64,000 nt of DNA from Myrmaecium sp. VS I D KN 1 (taxonomy: Eukaryota > Ascomycota > Dothideomycetes > Valsariales > Valsariaceae), in contig JADQAV010000015.1 of NCBI GenBank assembly GCA_019775845.1, positions 868,001 through 932,000 on the forward strand. Direction: 5' to 3'. Under the pieces are notes generated by a model. It saw nothing but the letters and a program-made list of their open reading frames with translations, ran no database searches and was not told the DNA's origin. Of this stretch, positions 20,771 to 33,400 are shown one piece after another; position 1 is the stretch's first letter, and the number at the start of each line of letters is the position of its first letter. The translations under genes and the position numbers were made by a program.

Positions 20771-21013
20771 ATGGAAACCCTTCCTCCACACGTCCAATCC
20801 AAACTGACGCACATCGAGCTCACACCATTGAATTACAGTAACTCCTCAACTCCAAACTCCCCCTACCCCCCCTATTCTGCCGAAGTTGCTCAGACTGTAG
20901 ATTCTTTAAGATGGGAGCGAACGACTGAAGCGTCCGAGAGCCTGCGCGGCAAGCCCCGGCCTGCTCAACAGATGTTTGATGACATGCGGCATCCAAGCAC
21001 GCCTTCCATATGA
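20771..21013 (+). CDS. Possible small gene or gene remnant, unrecognised
   Basis: An 80-residue open frame starting METLPPHVQSKLTHIELTPL, preceded 20-30 bases upstream by GTATAAAC, which could serve as a TATA-like element. Further plus-strand stretches with protein-like composition follow: at about 21079-21190 (ADALLCELEFVDAC, an in-frame stop, then ACLRQLLPLLFRDETALRRF) and about 21274-21325 (QFFAAPQGGEGFGKQ). I could not join them by conventional splice sites into one frame. This could be a multi-exon small gene that I mis-spliced, or a decayed gene. It converges on the TBC gene. Confidence 0.25.
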   Translation: METLPPHVQSKLTHIELTPLNYSNSSTPNSPYPPYSAEVAQTVDSLRWERTTEASESLRGKPRPAQQMFDDMRHPSTPSI

Positions 21014-21436
21014 ACGGCAACCTAGTGTCGAAAGGACGCACAGGGGGGCTGACGCACATACCGGACCGGACCGGAGCAGAGCTGATGCTCTGTTATGCGA
21101 GCTGGAGTTCGTTGACGCGTGCTAAGCATGCTTGCGCCAGCTTCTACCGCTATTGTTTCGGGATGAGACGGCGTTGAGGCGGTTCCCCAAGTGAGTGGTC
21201 GTGCAAACAACTGCAAGGCATCCAACGTGGTAATATCGGCTGGACGCGTTCTCACTCTTGCCCCGAGACATCTCGGGGCAGTTCTTTGCCGCACCACAAG
21301 GTGGTGAAGGCTTTGGAAAACAGTGAGGTTACGCGTAGAGGCTCGGCAACGTAACCCATATGCATACGTCGCGTACTTTCACCAGAAACCTGGCATAAAA
21401 TAATCTCCCGCAATGAATGCTCGACGGTGCTGTCGG
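21014..21436. other. Downstream stretch between the small ORF and the TBC gene
   Basis: About 420 bases containing the protein-like plus-strand fragments named in the preceding entry and the 3' flank of the TBC gene, which ends at 21437. No complete gene could be assembled. Confidence 0.4.
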
Positions 21437-23734
21437 TCATCCCTTGATCCCTTCAACTTTGCCAGCATCTCTGACACCCTGCATGAAATCGTCTTCATTG
21501 ATTGTACTGAGCGTGACGACGTTCGGTGACCAGCCAAGGAGCTCAACCACCTCTTCACGACTACCATACAGTCGACTCTCTAGAGCACTCAGTACGCCCA
21601 CAGCAGAACGAATTAAGAATCTGTCGCCCTCAAAGACGTAGACGTCCCAAATCCGGCTCGCAATGTCAATGCCGAGCTTTGCGCAGAACAGTGTGCGGAA
21701 CATGGGGTCCAAATAATCTGCAGGATCTAGCCGGAGAACATCTGCTAGCTGATGGTGTAACCCCGGCATCTTGTACTTGAGGGTATCAAGTACGAGCTCA
21801 TACGAACGTGACATCTGAGCGCGATCATCGATGAGGAAACTCATGGGCAGCGGACGGTTCAATACATTCGCAAGACATATGAATGACGTCGCAGCATCCA
21901 TGTTAAGGACCAAAATGCCAGCGATGAGCTACAGGGGTCAGCGGCAAAGTCAGGGCACACGGGATAGGCTCATATGCTTACGTGCGTACCATAGACGTAC
22001 CCGACATCGGATCGGTACATCGTATAAGCCATTAAGACGTCGAGTAGCGTCTCATGAAGCGGTCCCCCAGGCTGAAAAATCTTTAACTCCGGAAATGTGG
22101 CATTCATGTCTCGGCTGATAGCATCGAACCAGACTTTCTCCTTCGATGAAGCTTGTTTGTCTGGTCCAAGCTTAGAGATATCGCCCCGTAAAGTCTTTGC
22201 TCTCCTCAGTGCTGCATCGTAGCTTTTGCGTGTCAATGAAAGTTCGTTCCCTAGAGCTTTTGCCCAAACCTCCCCTCTGTTTCTAGGCGCGATGCCTCGC
22301 CACCATAACTCGCGCGTGCGAGGGTCCTTAATTACACTCGACCAGTTCGGAAGCACGTGCTGCTCCCATATCTTAGATATGGACGTACGTGTCGACTCTC
22401 GCATTTTTTGTTCTTCGAGTCGTTTAGCGGCCTTTCTCTTCTCTGAGTGATTTTAATATCAGTTTCTGCTCCAACAATTAGGGAAAAGGCGACTAACCGG
22501 CTTCTTTCGACGCAGCCATCATCTTTTGGTATTGCTTCAGATGCTTCTTCTCTTCTTTCTGGTCTTTTGGCGGCAACCAACTGGGTCTCGTCCTTGTGAG
22601 AACCTTCTCCTTCTCCTTGCTTATTGGCAAAGGGTCAATCATCACGTCGCCTTTCCGCACCGGCGGCAATTCGATGGCGGAAGCAGTGGGCTTCGATCGA
22701 TCAGTCGAAGATCTAGCACTCGTGTCGCCTTTTTGGACTCGATCTTCGTGATTCCTTTCATTTTCCTCTGCTAAAGCTTCAAGGGCTGCCGTCAATTCTC
22801 TAGCCTCGGGGGAAAGCGCGTCAATTGCCGCATGCCATGACCGGGTACGGGGCTTTGCCAAAAGGTTGGCGCAACCAGCCGTTTCCATTGAGCTCTGTAT
22901 ATTGCTCGGACTGGATAGTGCCTTTCCTGGCAATGGCGGGCGAGCGTTAACAACACCGTCGGTGAGGGCGACGGCTCTCTGTTCCGGACCGGGAGAAAAA
23001 GACCGTTCATGCGGGATGCGAGGGGAGATAGGGACATTCCAGATAACCGCATCTTCCGGTACATCGTCGGAATCGTCGTATTCAGCTTCAAGCTCCTCGA
23101 CGGTTTTGCGACCTGACTGCCATGACTGCCTTCTAGCGACAGCAGTAACCCCTTGAACATCCGATCTTAAACTATGACGTGACGAAGGCCGCAGTTGCGG
23201 AGACGTAGCGGCAGGGTTATCAGAAGGGGAGGATGATCTTGATCGTCGGGCGGGCATGGACGGTTGATTCGCTGTCAGTGAAGGCGTTGAGGGGCTAGTA
23301 AAACCTCGGCGCATAGATTTTCGGCTTGGAATGCTCAAAGATGACGGCTGCATTCCGGCGCCAGCTACAAGCCCCTGGAGGCTTGCAAACTTGTTCTTTG
23401 CGCCATTGGTGAGGTCTCTGGGCGCAGGCTGTGGCGGGGCGATAGGTCGGATGTGCGTAGAGGAGACGGCTCTCGTGACGGATCGCTTTTCTACAATCCT
23501 TCTATCACCGGTTGCAGACAGAGTATCATATCTGTCTCGGAGCGCTGAGTCTTGTAGGTCGTCTAATGTAATGTCCTCAAAATGTGCTAGGTCCTCGGGT
23601 CCAGTAACATCGGATAACACGGACGAGTGGAAGGATGATGACTTGGAAGACTTGCTGTTAGTCAAGTCCGGCGGTGAACCTGGAGCTGCATCGATGCCGA
23701 GGGAGAGGTTTCTGGGAAACGACAGCGAGGCCAT
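21437..23734 (-). CDS. TBC-domain protein lacking the catalytic fingers
   Basis: Three exons: 23734-22498, 22442-21982 and 21928-21437, 729 residues. The N-terminal ~400 residues are Ser/Pro-rich and disordered, then a basic helix ([20 protein letters not shown]), then a TBC domain at about 450-705. Recognisable TBC blocks are [60 protein letters not shown] and [22 protein letters not shown] proteins are GTPase-activating proteins for Rab GTPases using an Arg (IxxDxxR) and a Gln (YxQ) finger. Here those read ISRDMNA and YVY, so both fingers appear replaced, by Ala and Tyr. The arrangement resembles the TBC1D12/14 type. It may bind Rabs without classical GAP activity; that is inference. Confidence 0.92.
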
Positions 23735-24947
23735 TAGATGGCGAGAAGGTGCGCGGAAATGGCGGTAAGGAACGTATGGAAATCAGGCGGATATACAGTC
23801 GAAAGGACGGACTAGGATCGGAGCTGAAGGCAAGCTCGTGAGCGCCACAGGTTAATGAACGAAAGAAATGATAAGCATGCTCGGGATAAACGAATGAAGG
23901 GCGAGGCAGAGGGCGTGAAAAGGAGGAGGTCGAGAAGGTTGAGGTCGAGAGTGTGGATGTGGATGTAGATGTGGACGGTGAAGTCGAGGGTCGGCGTTTC
24001 GGAGGAGGGTCTCGGAGAAGCAGTGGTAGTAACAGACCGGGAAGCCTGAGCTTGCCAGCGACCATTGCCGTCCAGCAATTCATTTCCGCCGAGGGAGGGG
24101 CGCGCGCACTGACAAGGTCGCCGGTCGGTCTTGTGGTTGGCCTGTGGGTTTGGCTTGGGTGGGTGAGGTGGGTTGGGGGCTTGGGTAATGTAAGGTATGG
24201 TATCTCTAGAGAGCGGGAGTGTGCTGGAAGTGGGTGAAGGGCAGGCACCTCGGCCCGGTGATTGGCTCAAAGGTTGGGAGGGGCTTGTACCACTGACACG
24301 CTAGACCAGAGGCGAAGAACGGCGCAAATGGGCCGCTGTAACGTACCGTTATTTATTGCACAACATACGACAAGCGAGCAGGCCAGGAGTAGAAGTTTGA
24401 ACGATCTTGCTGCGATGATAAAAATATACCAGTGGTACGGTGAATATCATTTCCAGTAAGGGCTGTTCCTATATACTCTCTCTCGTAGTCGTCTTAGAAA
24501 AAGATCTAAATGCCCCATGCCAGGTTGGGTGAGGTTCAAAAAAGGGGCGCTCTCAAGCAATGGCCTGTAATAGTTTATATATATCACGGTCTGATATGTT
24601 CTATGCATCGATGCAGGGCGGCCTAGATCATAGCCGTGTGCCCCGGCGTGGCGTGTGTGTTCGAGGGCGCCACCACTAGTCAACTGTAACTGCTCCGGCT
24701 TGGGCCACCGGGGAAGTGTAGGAAACAAGGGGCCCGGGGGATCGTGCAAGCGTTCTGTGTACAGTATAGTACCCCTTGGAGTACTAAGTAAACAACCGAC
24801 CAATCCGTCACACTTAAGAACACAGCAGCAATACACGAAATGAAACAGACAAAGCGCTCTTCACCAACTCTGTAATCCTCTGGAGCATGTTGACTGATTC
24901 CAGGCAATATACTGCCGTCAGACGCCTGCCATCGTACGCTACATGAA
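23735..24947. other. Intergenic region between the TBC and TERT genes
   Basis: About 1.2 kb: the TBC promoter and leader (with short GTGGATGTGGATGTAGATG repeats near 23955-23975) and the downstream flank of the telomerase gene. Open frames here are in opposing pairs and look like chance. Confidence 0.5.
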
Positions 24948-27900
24948 TCACCATACAGCTCGTGCAAGGTCCGCCTCCACCCAGGCGAGCACTGCAGCGT
25001 GCTTTGTCTGCCTGCGCTGAAACACTTCGCGGAAAGCGTCACAAGCAATCCTTCCGAAACGTCACGTGTTTATTAGCCTTTGCACGAGAGACGCCAGTCG
25101 CCCCTTCGGGTCCGCTACTCACCGCTTAACTTCCCTCCTACCAATCGTGCACTGATATCCAGTCTCTCGCAAGCGTCGCGAAAAGTTCTTCATCATAACT
25201 GTGGCGAGGGCGACGATATCACCCAGCGTTCCTGCGCTCAGGGTTAGCCTTTATTTATCATAGACGTGGTTTCAATCACTGTGTTGACTCACTCAGGAGC
25301 AGACGAGATTCCGTCGGTCGTGATTTGGACAGGCTTCTCAGATACTCACAACACCTCTCCGCTGACTGTACGAAGCTGAGATGGAGGTTGGACGTGGCAA
25401 GGGAATGCGGGTTGAGTGACGTGTCGAGGAACATTGCTTGCATCCGAATCTTGAACGCGCTATCGAATGCTGTCAGCATAGTGGTACAGTGAATTAGGCA
25501 CAGTTCGCGGGCATCTTACTTCAAGGCCTTACGGTGGAATGTCTGGCCTGGTGTCTTGGTAATATCCACCGTCAGAGTGTCCCGAAGGTCTAGGTTATAT
25601 CAGCATCTTCTATTGCGCCTTAGGGACGGCTACTTACTGCTATGATCCCTGCTCACTGCGCCTCTACTCAAAGCTAAAGTCTTCGTGTTGATGAATATTC
25701 CACAGTAAGGAAACTGCTCCCCTGGACGAATCTGGCGAACCGGCTGGCCTTGAACACTCATTTTGATGTTCGTGAGTGACTTGTCGGATCTTACAAAAGC
25801 CCCAAAATCCGGGATACCCCCATGTAGAATCTTCAAAAACCGTTCGACATGATCCCTGCGGAGGCTCACGAGTAGGAAGTCATCCAGCAAGCGTAGCAGG
25901 AGACTGTCTCCGTCCAGAAAGCCGAGAGCCACGTGCTCGAGCTCTGCATAGAAGTAGTTGCATAGCAGACTTGACAGTATAGATCCTTGCGGTATACCAT
26001 TCTTTTGCCTGTAGTATTTCTTACCGATCTTGACCATGTTAAACTCTATATGCTCTTCCAGCAGTTCAAGGAGGCGGCTTTTACTTTCCATTTGCCGCGC
26101 AATACCTTCCACAAAGATAGTGTTACGTTTACCTTTGAGAAACCGATCCTTGATCGTTGCAGTGAACGGGTCTCGGTCTTCAGCTGCCGATCCAAATGTG
26201 ACATACTTGAAGATCGGTGTCTGAATGTCACTGCGAGAGCACTTGGAGTATCGGAACTGACCAGGAGGCAGTATCTCAATATGTCGGCCGATCTGATACT
26301 TGTCCGCTGGTAGTATGTCACGGATGAGATTCATCAAACGCCCTTGAGGAATGGTATCAAAGCAAGAATGTATATCCGCCTTGGCAAAGAAAAGCTTGGC
26401 TTCAGATAGACCTCGCGCTTTGAGGGTTGATTGGAACTCTCTCAATCTCGAGAATATATCGTTGACCGTAAATATCGATGACCCAAGCCTCTCAGGGCGC
26501 AAGTGCTGTATAAGGAGTTAGTGTATATCATATGAAGGAATTCGAGCCCTTCGCTTCCCTTTTCGTAACTTAAGATGTTGAAGACAGGGGTCATGATTGA
26601 ATTGATACTCCTCCCGAGAACCATTCTTCCATTGCACTGCACCAGCTGCCGCCGTCGCAGATTCATGATGGGACGTGTACCCGTAGCTTTAGGAAGCAAC
26701 CGAACTTTGCTATATCCAAACGGGCGCACCGACAATGCCTTAAGGGCCAAGGTCGATTTTAATTCTTCGAAATTAGATGTTTTCAGCGTCCTGAACGATG
26801 GCTCAGCTAATGCGCGCCATAGGTCGTGGCGAAAGTAGAAAAGCCGGTTGCGATGGACATTTGATTCTGTAACATAAAAGTTGGATCGAATAAGTGGAAC
26901 GAGGTATGAGTCGAAAACAAAATAGACGAATTCTTGAAAAATCTCAAGACGTTTGGTATGATCCGTTCTAGAGATCTTGAGTTGTTCATGCTTTGGCCCA
27001 TATCCCAGCCAAGGTATACTAGTTATCTGAGAGAAGTTAGCACGAGAATCTATATCCGATCATGGAAAGCTCTTGACCTTTATCCCCTGCATGACCTGGT
27101 GCAACGCAAAGGTCTCGTGTTTCCGCATTCTTATGAACAAATCGACGTAACGGAGAATGAGCTCTAAATGTCGCTCTCTCGATTCGACATCCCCCCAGAA
27201 GTCAAGTGGTATTACTTTGACGATAATAGCACGACAGAAGGCAGAAACCATTGACGGAGGAGTTGCTAAATCCGTAAAGCATTTCGTGTCAGGGGCTTTA
27301 GGCTCGTCTGGGGGATCCAGAACCTCGGAGAGCAGGCCATTGGGGCTTATATCGAGCATATTCGGCGAACCATCGTTGTAAGGCTTCTCCTCCACCACTT
27401 CCTGCATATTGCCGCACTTAGATGGTCAGTTACTGGGTACTGTTGACCTTGTCTGGCGGGTCTCACTAAGCAGCTTACTTGTCTAGGAACGCAAAAGTGC
27501 CGTAAGATTGCCGTGTATGGACAGCTTCGGTGAAGTTTGCGCATTTTTGCAACTAGCTCCATGGTAAAACCTCGTAACCTTCTAGGGATTTTTGAGCGAG
27601 AGGGAAACGTAGGCTGTACCTCTGCTTTGCGGTTGCGGCTCATCGCTTCTCTGATCTCTTGCTCTCTCACTGTGTAATCTTTGAATGTATAGGCGGTATC
27701 CCTATAGTCCGTGCTCGAAGTAAAGGCGTTATGAAGGCCGAATTGCCGAGGAAAAATATACTTCATGATATGAACCAATTGATCCTGATCATGCACATCC
27801 TGAAACCGATTTAGGACGTCTTGGCAGCGTCAACGCACAATTCTTCGCCGGGAGAAGGGATAAGACTGACGGATGTGGCCGAGGCCGAAACGGACCTGCT

Positions 27901-28959
27901 GGTTGGCATTGAGCGACGCTTTAGCATATAAAATGCGTGAGCGAATAAACTTCATGAAGCTCGGTTTGCGCGGTTCAGCAGCCTTTGAACACTTTGCAGA
28001 GTATTCGCGCGAGCGCAAGTGTGACGACTTCAGTACTGATAACGGTAAACCTTCCCTTGTCAGCAGTGGTTCGGTGCAAAGCGCGTAGACATACCACTTA
28101 GTTGTACATAACTGCCCTTTGAAGCTTGAATCGGGCTGAAAATACAGCAGTCGAGTAATAAATCCAGCATGATTCGGTCGCCAGGATTACCCATTAAGGA
28201 GAGTAATCGACACCATAACGGGCCCTTAAGGATGTTGACATTGGCATTGGGATGATGGCAGAATAAGCCCGGTATCCCTGACGCTTCAGCGTGGTTCACA
28301 CAATGTCCGGGCTGAGGAACACGCTGAAATCCCTGGCATAAGATGTTTGGGGGAGTACGGGTAGAAGCGTGTCTTTTAAAACTCTGCCAAATCACGAAAT
28401 CCACTATCTGTGGTATGGTCAGCGATGGCCTCATGTAGAGCGATGAGCTCGTGTAGATGGTGATGTTAATTGAATGTGCCACCGTTGGGTCCAATGAGGC
28501 CAGAGATCGGATTATGTTTATTACCTCTGATTGTGAAATCGGTGCTGAAGAATGGCTCCTGCTTGCGTGGGTAGGATCTGGTACGCGTTGCGAGTAGGCC
28601 TCTAGATCCCTCAGCCGCGACGTCCCATCATCGCAAGCTTTCAGGCGGTCATGTGGTATACCAATCAAGGTAGTATCGAGCAACTGGCGGAAATCGTCTT
28701 GTGTATCTTCGTCTTGAGGACAATCCAGTCCAGCATATGCGACCATGCGACGCCTTTTCCTGGAAGTTGACGGCAACTGGTTCAGCAAATACTGGCGCAG
28801 GGCGAGCACCTCCGGATAGTAGTGGTTTAGGACCGGATGGTCGATGTTCGTTACAAGATGGGCAGCCGGGGGGTCGTCGGATGGCCTCACCGGCCTTCTC
28901 GCACGCTTCCGACTGCTCTCGCGAATGGACAACTCATCATGAGCACACTTTCTCTTCAT
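24948..28959 (-). CDS. TERT: Telomerase reverse transcriptase catalytic subunit
   Basis: Ten exons: 28959-28095, 28035-27871, 27819-27479, 27401-27078, 27026-26559, 26505-25638, 25589-25520, 25459-25293, 25231-25123 and 25050-24948; 1159 residues with every phase consistent. Visible blocks: HPVLNHYYPEVLALRQYLL near the N-terminus, a QFP-type IFPRQFGL, T motif FYVTESNVHRNRLFYFRHDL at about 614-634, motif 1/2 VRLLPKATGTRPIMNLRRR, motif A KADIHSCFD (D765), motif B' NGIPQGSILSSLLCNYF, motif C LLDDFLLV (D929, D930), and a C-terminal thumb (LGDIVALATVMMKN, FREVFQRRQTKH). It extends telomeres using the telomerase RNA template in the nucleus. The intron at 26558-26506 (53 bases) begins GG rather than GT but has a CACTAAC branch site and TATACAG acceptor. 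The ATG at 28959 is the only in-frame one near the start. This is the host gene, not a mobile element. Confidence 0.96.
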
Positions 28960-30465
28960 TGCAGCGCGGCCTAAGTGTGAAGACGTAGACGCGGCGAGCT
29001 CCTTGGCGCGTCGCACGCGCTTTGAACTCCCGGCAGTGGACGTTGATGTCGGTCGGTACCAGGTGCCTTGGCGTCTCGAACTTGTGCACTATGTACGTAC
29101 TACTCCTAGGTCCAAGGTGAGGAACCGGTAGATACCTTACGGTATGAAAGGCACTGGTAGGTACTTAGTACGTATGTATGAGTCCTTCTAGGTAGAGTTT
29201 GGAAGTGACAATACTGGGCTTCATCTTGAAGTGCCTTACCTTAGCTACCCTAGGTTGGCAATGCCCGTAAGAGGAGGATACTGGTTACATAGTACTATTT
29301 GTTCCGCCCTTCATCGAACCTGAACCTCAAGACCCCATCGTGAAGGAGAACGTCCGAAGACGTGCAAGCGATGCCAAAGCCGCGACGACTTCACCTCGTG
29401 ATGATTGACGGCACCGCTCTGGCGCTGTCAACGATGCGAGCGTGCAGCAGATCTATGCCGTACGTTACCATAAGAAGGCACGTAGGCCCTTCGCCAGCGC
29501 CAATTTAGTACGCACGCTTGGCCCAGCGCTTTGCTGAATAGATCAATAGCTAAGTATCCATGCTATCCATGCTCCAAATCAAGATCCGTCTGTGTGATCG
29601 ACGAGGCGTAGTAGCTATTTCGCATAATTTAGGGGAGCAGAGTAGCGCTCGGACAAAGCGTCCATCAAGAACGTTAAATGCAAATAATATGACATCTACA
29701 GCCCTGGTAAGGTGTCACGATGTATATTAGTGCCAGCAGCTGCAGTGCGGAAGTGTACGAGGTATAGAGGTGCACGCAAGCATCTCGAGATGGAATTATC
29801 AGCACTCCCTCTCTCTGCCGAGCAGCAGCGGCGATGAGCCAGCACCCTGACAGGTCCTAATAATAGGGAACTCTGCCGACCCGGGGACCAAGGGACCTCC
29901 GGGCTTTTATCGCTGTTCCGCCTGCCACTAACTTAGCTACATGTACCTAGTAACCGACGGGCTCCTCCCGTTTACTCAAGTCGTCTGCCACACCTGCTTG
30001 GCTCTACGAAGTTATCGTATGCTTCCTCAACGAGCGCTCCCTACACTCTGCTCGCATCCTCTGTTCCCATTACGCCCTCCGACCCATACATCCCGTCTCG
30101 CGAGTGATTCACCGCACAGGAGGACTTCTGCTGCTCCAGCCGCACCCGGCCCATGCTTGTGACAGCTATCAAGGCTCAAGTGCTTCGGTGAGCTGTACTC
30201 CGTGCCAATACACCCTCGTTGGCAGGGCCTGGCCGTCTTGAGAGTCCTGCAACCACGGTGTTCCTCTGTCACTAACTGGCGCGTCTTGCTTCTGCCGCAG
30301 CAGACGGGTTGATGCTTGGCCTCGAACACTATCTCTCTCGCTGTGGACTCATCCTCCTCATATCCGTTTCGCGCCTCCACCCGGCCACGACCGACGATCG
30401 AAGGACAAACATAACCGGCGAGAAGTCCAGTCGGCGGAGAGAATGGTCTCGAGCGAAACGCCACG
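28960..30465. other. Divergent intergenic region between TERT and the RhoGEF gene
   Basis: 1.5 kb holding both promoters and leaders. Around 29090-29260 it has the GGTAC/CTAGG-rich words seen elsewhere in the window. No conserved RNA or protein gene recognised; in particular no telomerase RNA could be identified by reading. Confidence 0.55.
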
Positions 30466-33400
30466 ATGCAGTCTGAAGAGCATCGCTTGTACAATCGTGT
30501 ACGGAGCGGTGTAAACTCGCCCCGGCGGCAACAAGATCAACTGTCGCAGCCAACACTGCGTCCTCGGTTCATTCAACGCACTCACAGCTCTAGCACACAG
30601 TCTAGCGATTGTTCGGCTGCCGAATCTTCAAGAGACAACCCGAGCCAGCTTCAAGTTCTTGATCATGCTGCCCATATCGCCGGCAGACTGGATATAAACA
30701 TCGAAAATGGATGTGACCTTCCGAATCCTCGCCCGGAAGATGCGCGCTCGAGACCTGTTTTATTGACGTCCCAGCCTCCAATTGGGAGAATATCGCATAC
30801 GGCACTCCGGCAGACCACCCACGCAAACAGTTCTTCTGGCGCAACACCTGCAGTCCCACGATCCTCACGTCCGTTGGTGAAGAACCTCGTGAACCAGTTC
30901 AACCAGGGTGCGACAAGAGTCCCATCTCTCCCGCTCAATGGTTATAGCAAAACTCGCACGAGAAGGCCGACCTCTACTGGATCATCACGCAGTGATGTAT
31001 CGCTTCCGTTAGACCCTTCGAATGAGGCGCAGCCTGCTCCTACCGGAGTCCCTCCACCCAGAAGGCCCCGGGATCGCCCGGTGTATGTAGGACGATCTTC
31101 ATCAGAGAAAACCATGCGCTTAGCGGAAGAGACTCCGGATACTGAATCGCATGAGAGGGATTCGAAAAGGACCACCGCTTCTCAAGAGGACAGATGTGAA
31201 TTTCCGCAACGCTTGCTTTTCGGGGAAGTCATCGGCGATAACAGTAATCTGCAATTACCAGGGTTCGGCGTTCCCGCCATGGGTCAACGACGAGGTTCGG
31301 AAGGGAGCCTACAGCCATCGGGGTCAGCTTTGTCTCACCGCAGGAGCTACTCTAACATTGAACATCCAAGCTTGGATTACTCAACGTTATATGCATCAAA
31401 GAGCTCCAGCGCGAGCGCTTCTACAGAAGGCCATTGTCGATCTCACAGTGACCTCACTAATTCGCCAGGCTGGTATTATAAACATCCTTTTGTTGTCCAG
31501 AGCGGATGGCCAGAGCCAGCGAAGACACGTCCAGCAGCGGTCTCGCATGTACAATATGCGCGTGCCTCTCCTTCGAGAATCCCTAGGCCGTCACGTCGGA
31601 CCAGTTCCATTTCCGACTCCAGTGCCTCCAGAATGTTACCTCGGGAGAACCCCGCCATCGACGGCGCCATACCTCATAGCAGAGCTTATCCCACGGAAGT
31701 CAATAATCGTGCTGTTGTTAGCCCAGTGAGAGCAAACACCTACCATCGTCGTGACGACGCTGTCTCTGCCTTGGGGTACAGGAGATATGGAAACAATGTC
31801 AAACAGACTGGAAGTGGGCAAAGCCTCAAAGCAATGATTCACGCACCACTCCCAAAAACATCACCTCCTTTGAGGCATTCTAAGAATCGCCAACCTGTGT
31901 CTATTGCATCCACAGCCTCTTCCCGTGCAAGAAATAGGGCAGCCTCCTCTAATCTGTCCTGTTCTCCACCGTCACCAAGGGAGGGTCCATCTGCTTCCAG
32001 TGGAGGTAGCTCCCTTCTGAGGAACGCCGCTGTACAACAAGACGAGCTCTCTTCGAACAACTTCATTGACGTTCACACCATTACTGGCGAGACGGGCGAG
32101 ATGAAGCGGAGACGTGAGCGGGCTTCCGTATCCGCTATGGTTTCTGGTGGCGATAACAGCGCAGGTTCTGACACTGTGTCTGACCAGATGCTGTCTACTG
32201 ATTCGAGAGCGGGAGCAGAGGCCCTACGCGGAGAGTCACCGATCTTAGGCGTATCCGATAGCTTTGTCACGTCAGCCAAGAAGGCTAGCCACCCAGGACG
32301 GAGACCAGGAATTAAGGCACCAAATGTGACAGGAGGGCACGCTACACCCGACGGTGGCCCTGCAGCGTCCCCGCCTGCAGAGGCGCGGATCATAGACCAA
32401 GGTACCTTGCTGGATCAGGTGTTGAGCTTAAGAACGAGGAGCCCCTCGAATAATTCACAGACGACCTTTACAGAGGACGAGAGATCCGCAATTGGGGGAT
32501 CTGATTTGGTTGAGATTTCTTCGAAGCGGTCCTCGAGTTCTGCGCAGTCTTGGAGTGACAGGCTCGAGCAGCATGAGGCTGAGACCAAGCAAGTAGTGGA
32601 AGATGAACCAGGACGAGGGTCACTCGCCGACCATCCTGGAAGGGGGATAGAATATGAGCATACTTCCGAAGCCGAGACGCCTGGCTCTCGCTCTTCCCAG
32701 ACTTCCCATGGGCCTGCTGGCATGGAATGGCGGGAGGCCTCCCCTCAAGATCGGACTTACTGGCCCACATATACGCTCCCTTCGAACAAGTCAGCTGGGA
32801 CAGACAACTTGACATCTAGCGACAACGCATACGAGGTCCTTTACCAAGCTCTTAGCTACTATCGGAGTGCGCCCACAATAACAGCCGAGAAAGCAGAGGA
32901 GCTCCAAGAAACAGTTTGCTCGGTCATTCCAACTGTTGATCATGCACATTGGATGTCTAAAGACGCCACAGAGCATTTTCTACAGTGCCTTCTTGAGGGG
33001 ATTACCTCGCACTCTGAAGTCGTTACGAAGGAAAACATCAAGGATACAGTCCCGTCTACCGAGCTTCAACGGATGCCTGATATACACGCCTTGGAAAACT
33101 CCCCGGACTTAGAGCAGACAGGTACCGCAATAATTTACGCACAAACTCAAAGATATTCACGGGAGACTCATATAGCGTCACCCTGGGATAGTCCATCGCG
33201 GGAATTCTATGAAGGCCACTCTGAGTACCGGCCTGCTCCCCCACCGAAGGATTCATCATTCACGGCTTTATCTGATGAGGGCCTTGTATCGCGTTCTCAC
33301 GACACTGTCATGACGACACTACCGGACATCCGAGGAGCAGGCGAGGGTCTAGGTCTCTCTATCGATGTCGTATCTGAAACACCGTCCGCCCTACGTTCAG

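Noticed and set aside
24948-28959. Reverse transcriptase as a mobile element
   Set aside because: T motif, QFP block, telomerase-type C-terminus, many introns and absence of integrase, endonuclease or terminal repeats identify host TERT.
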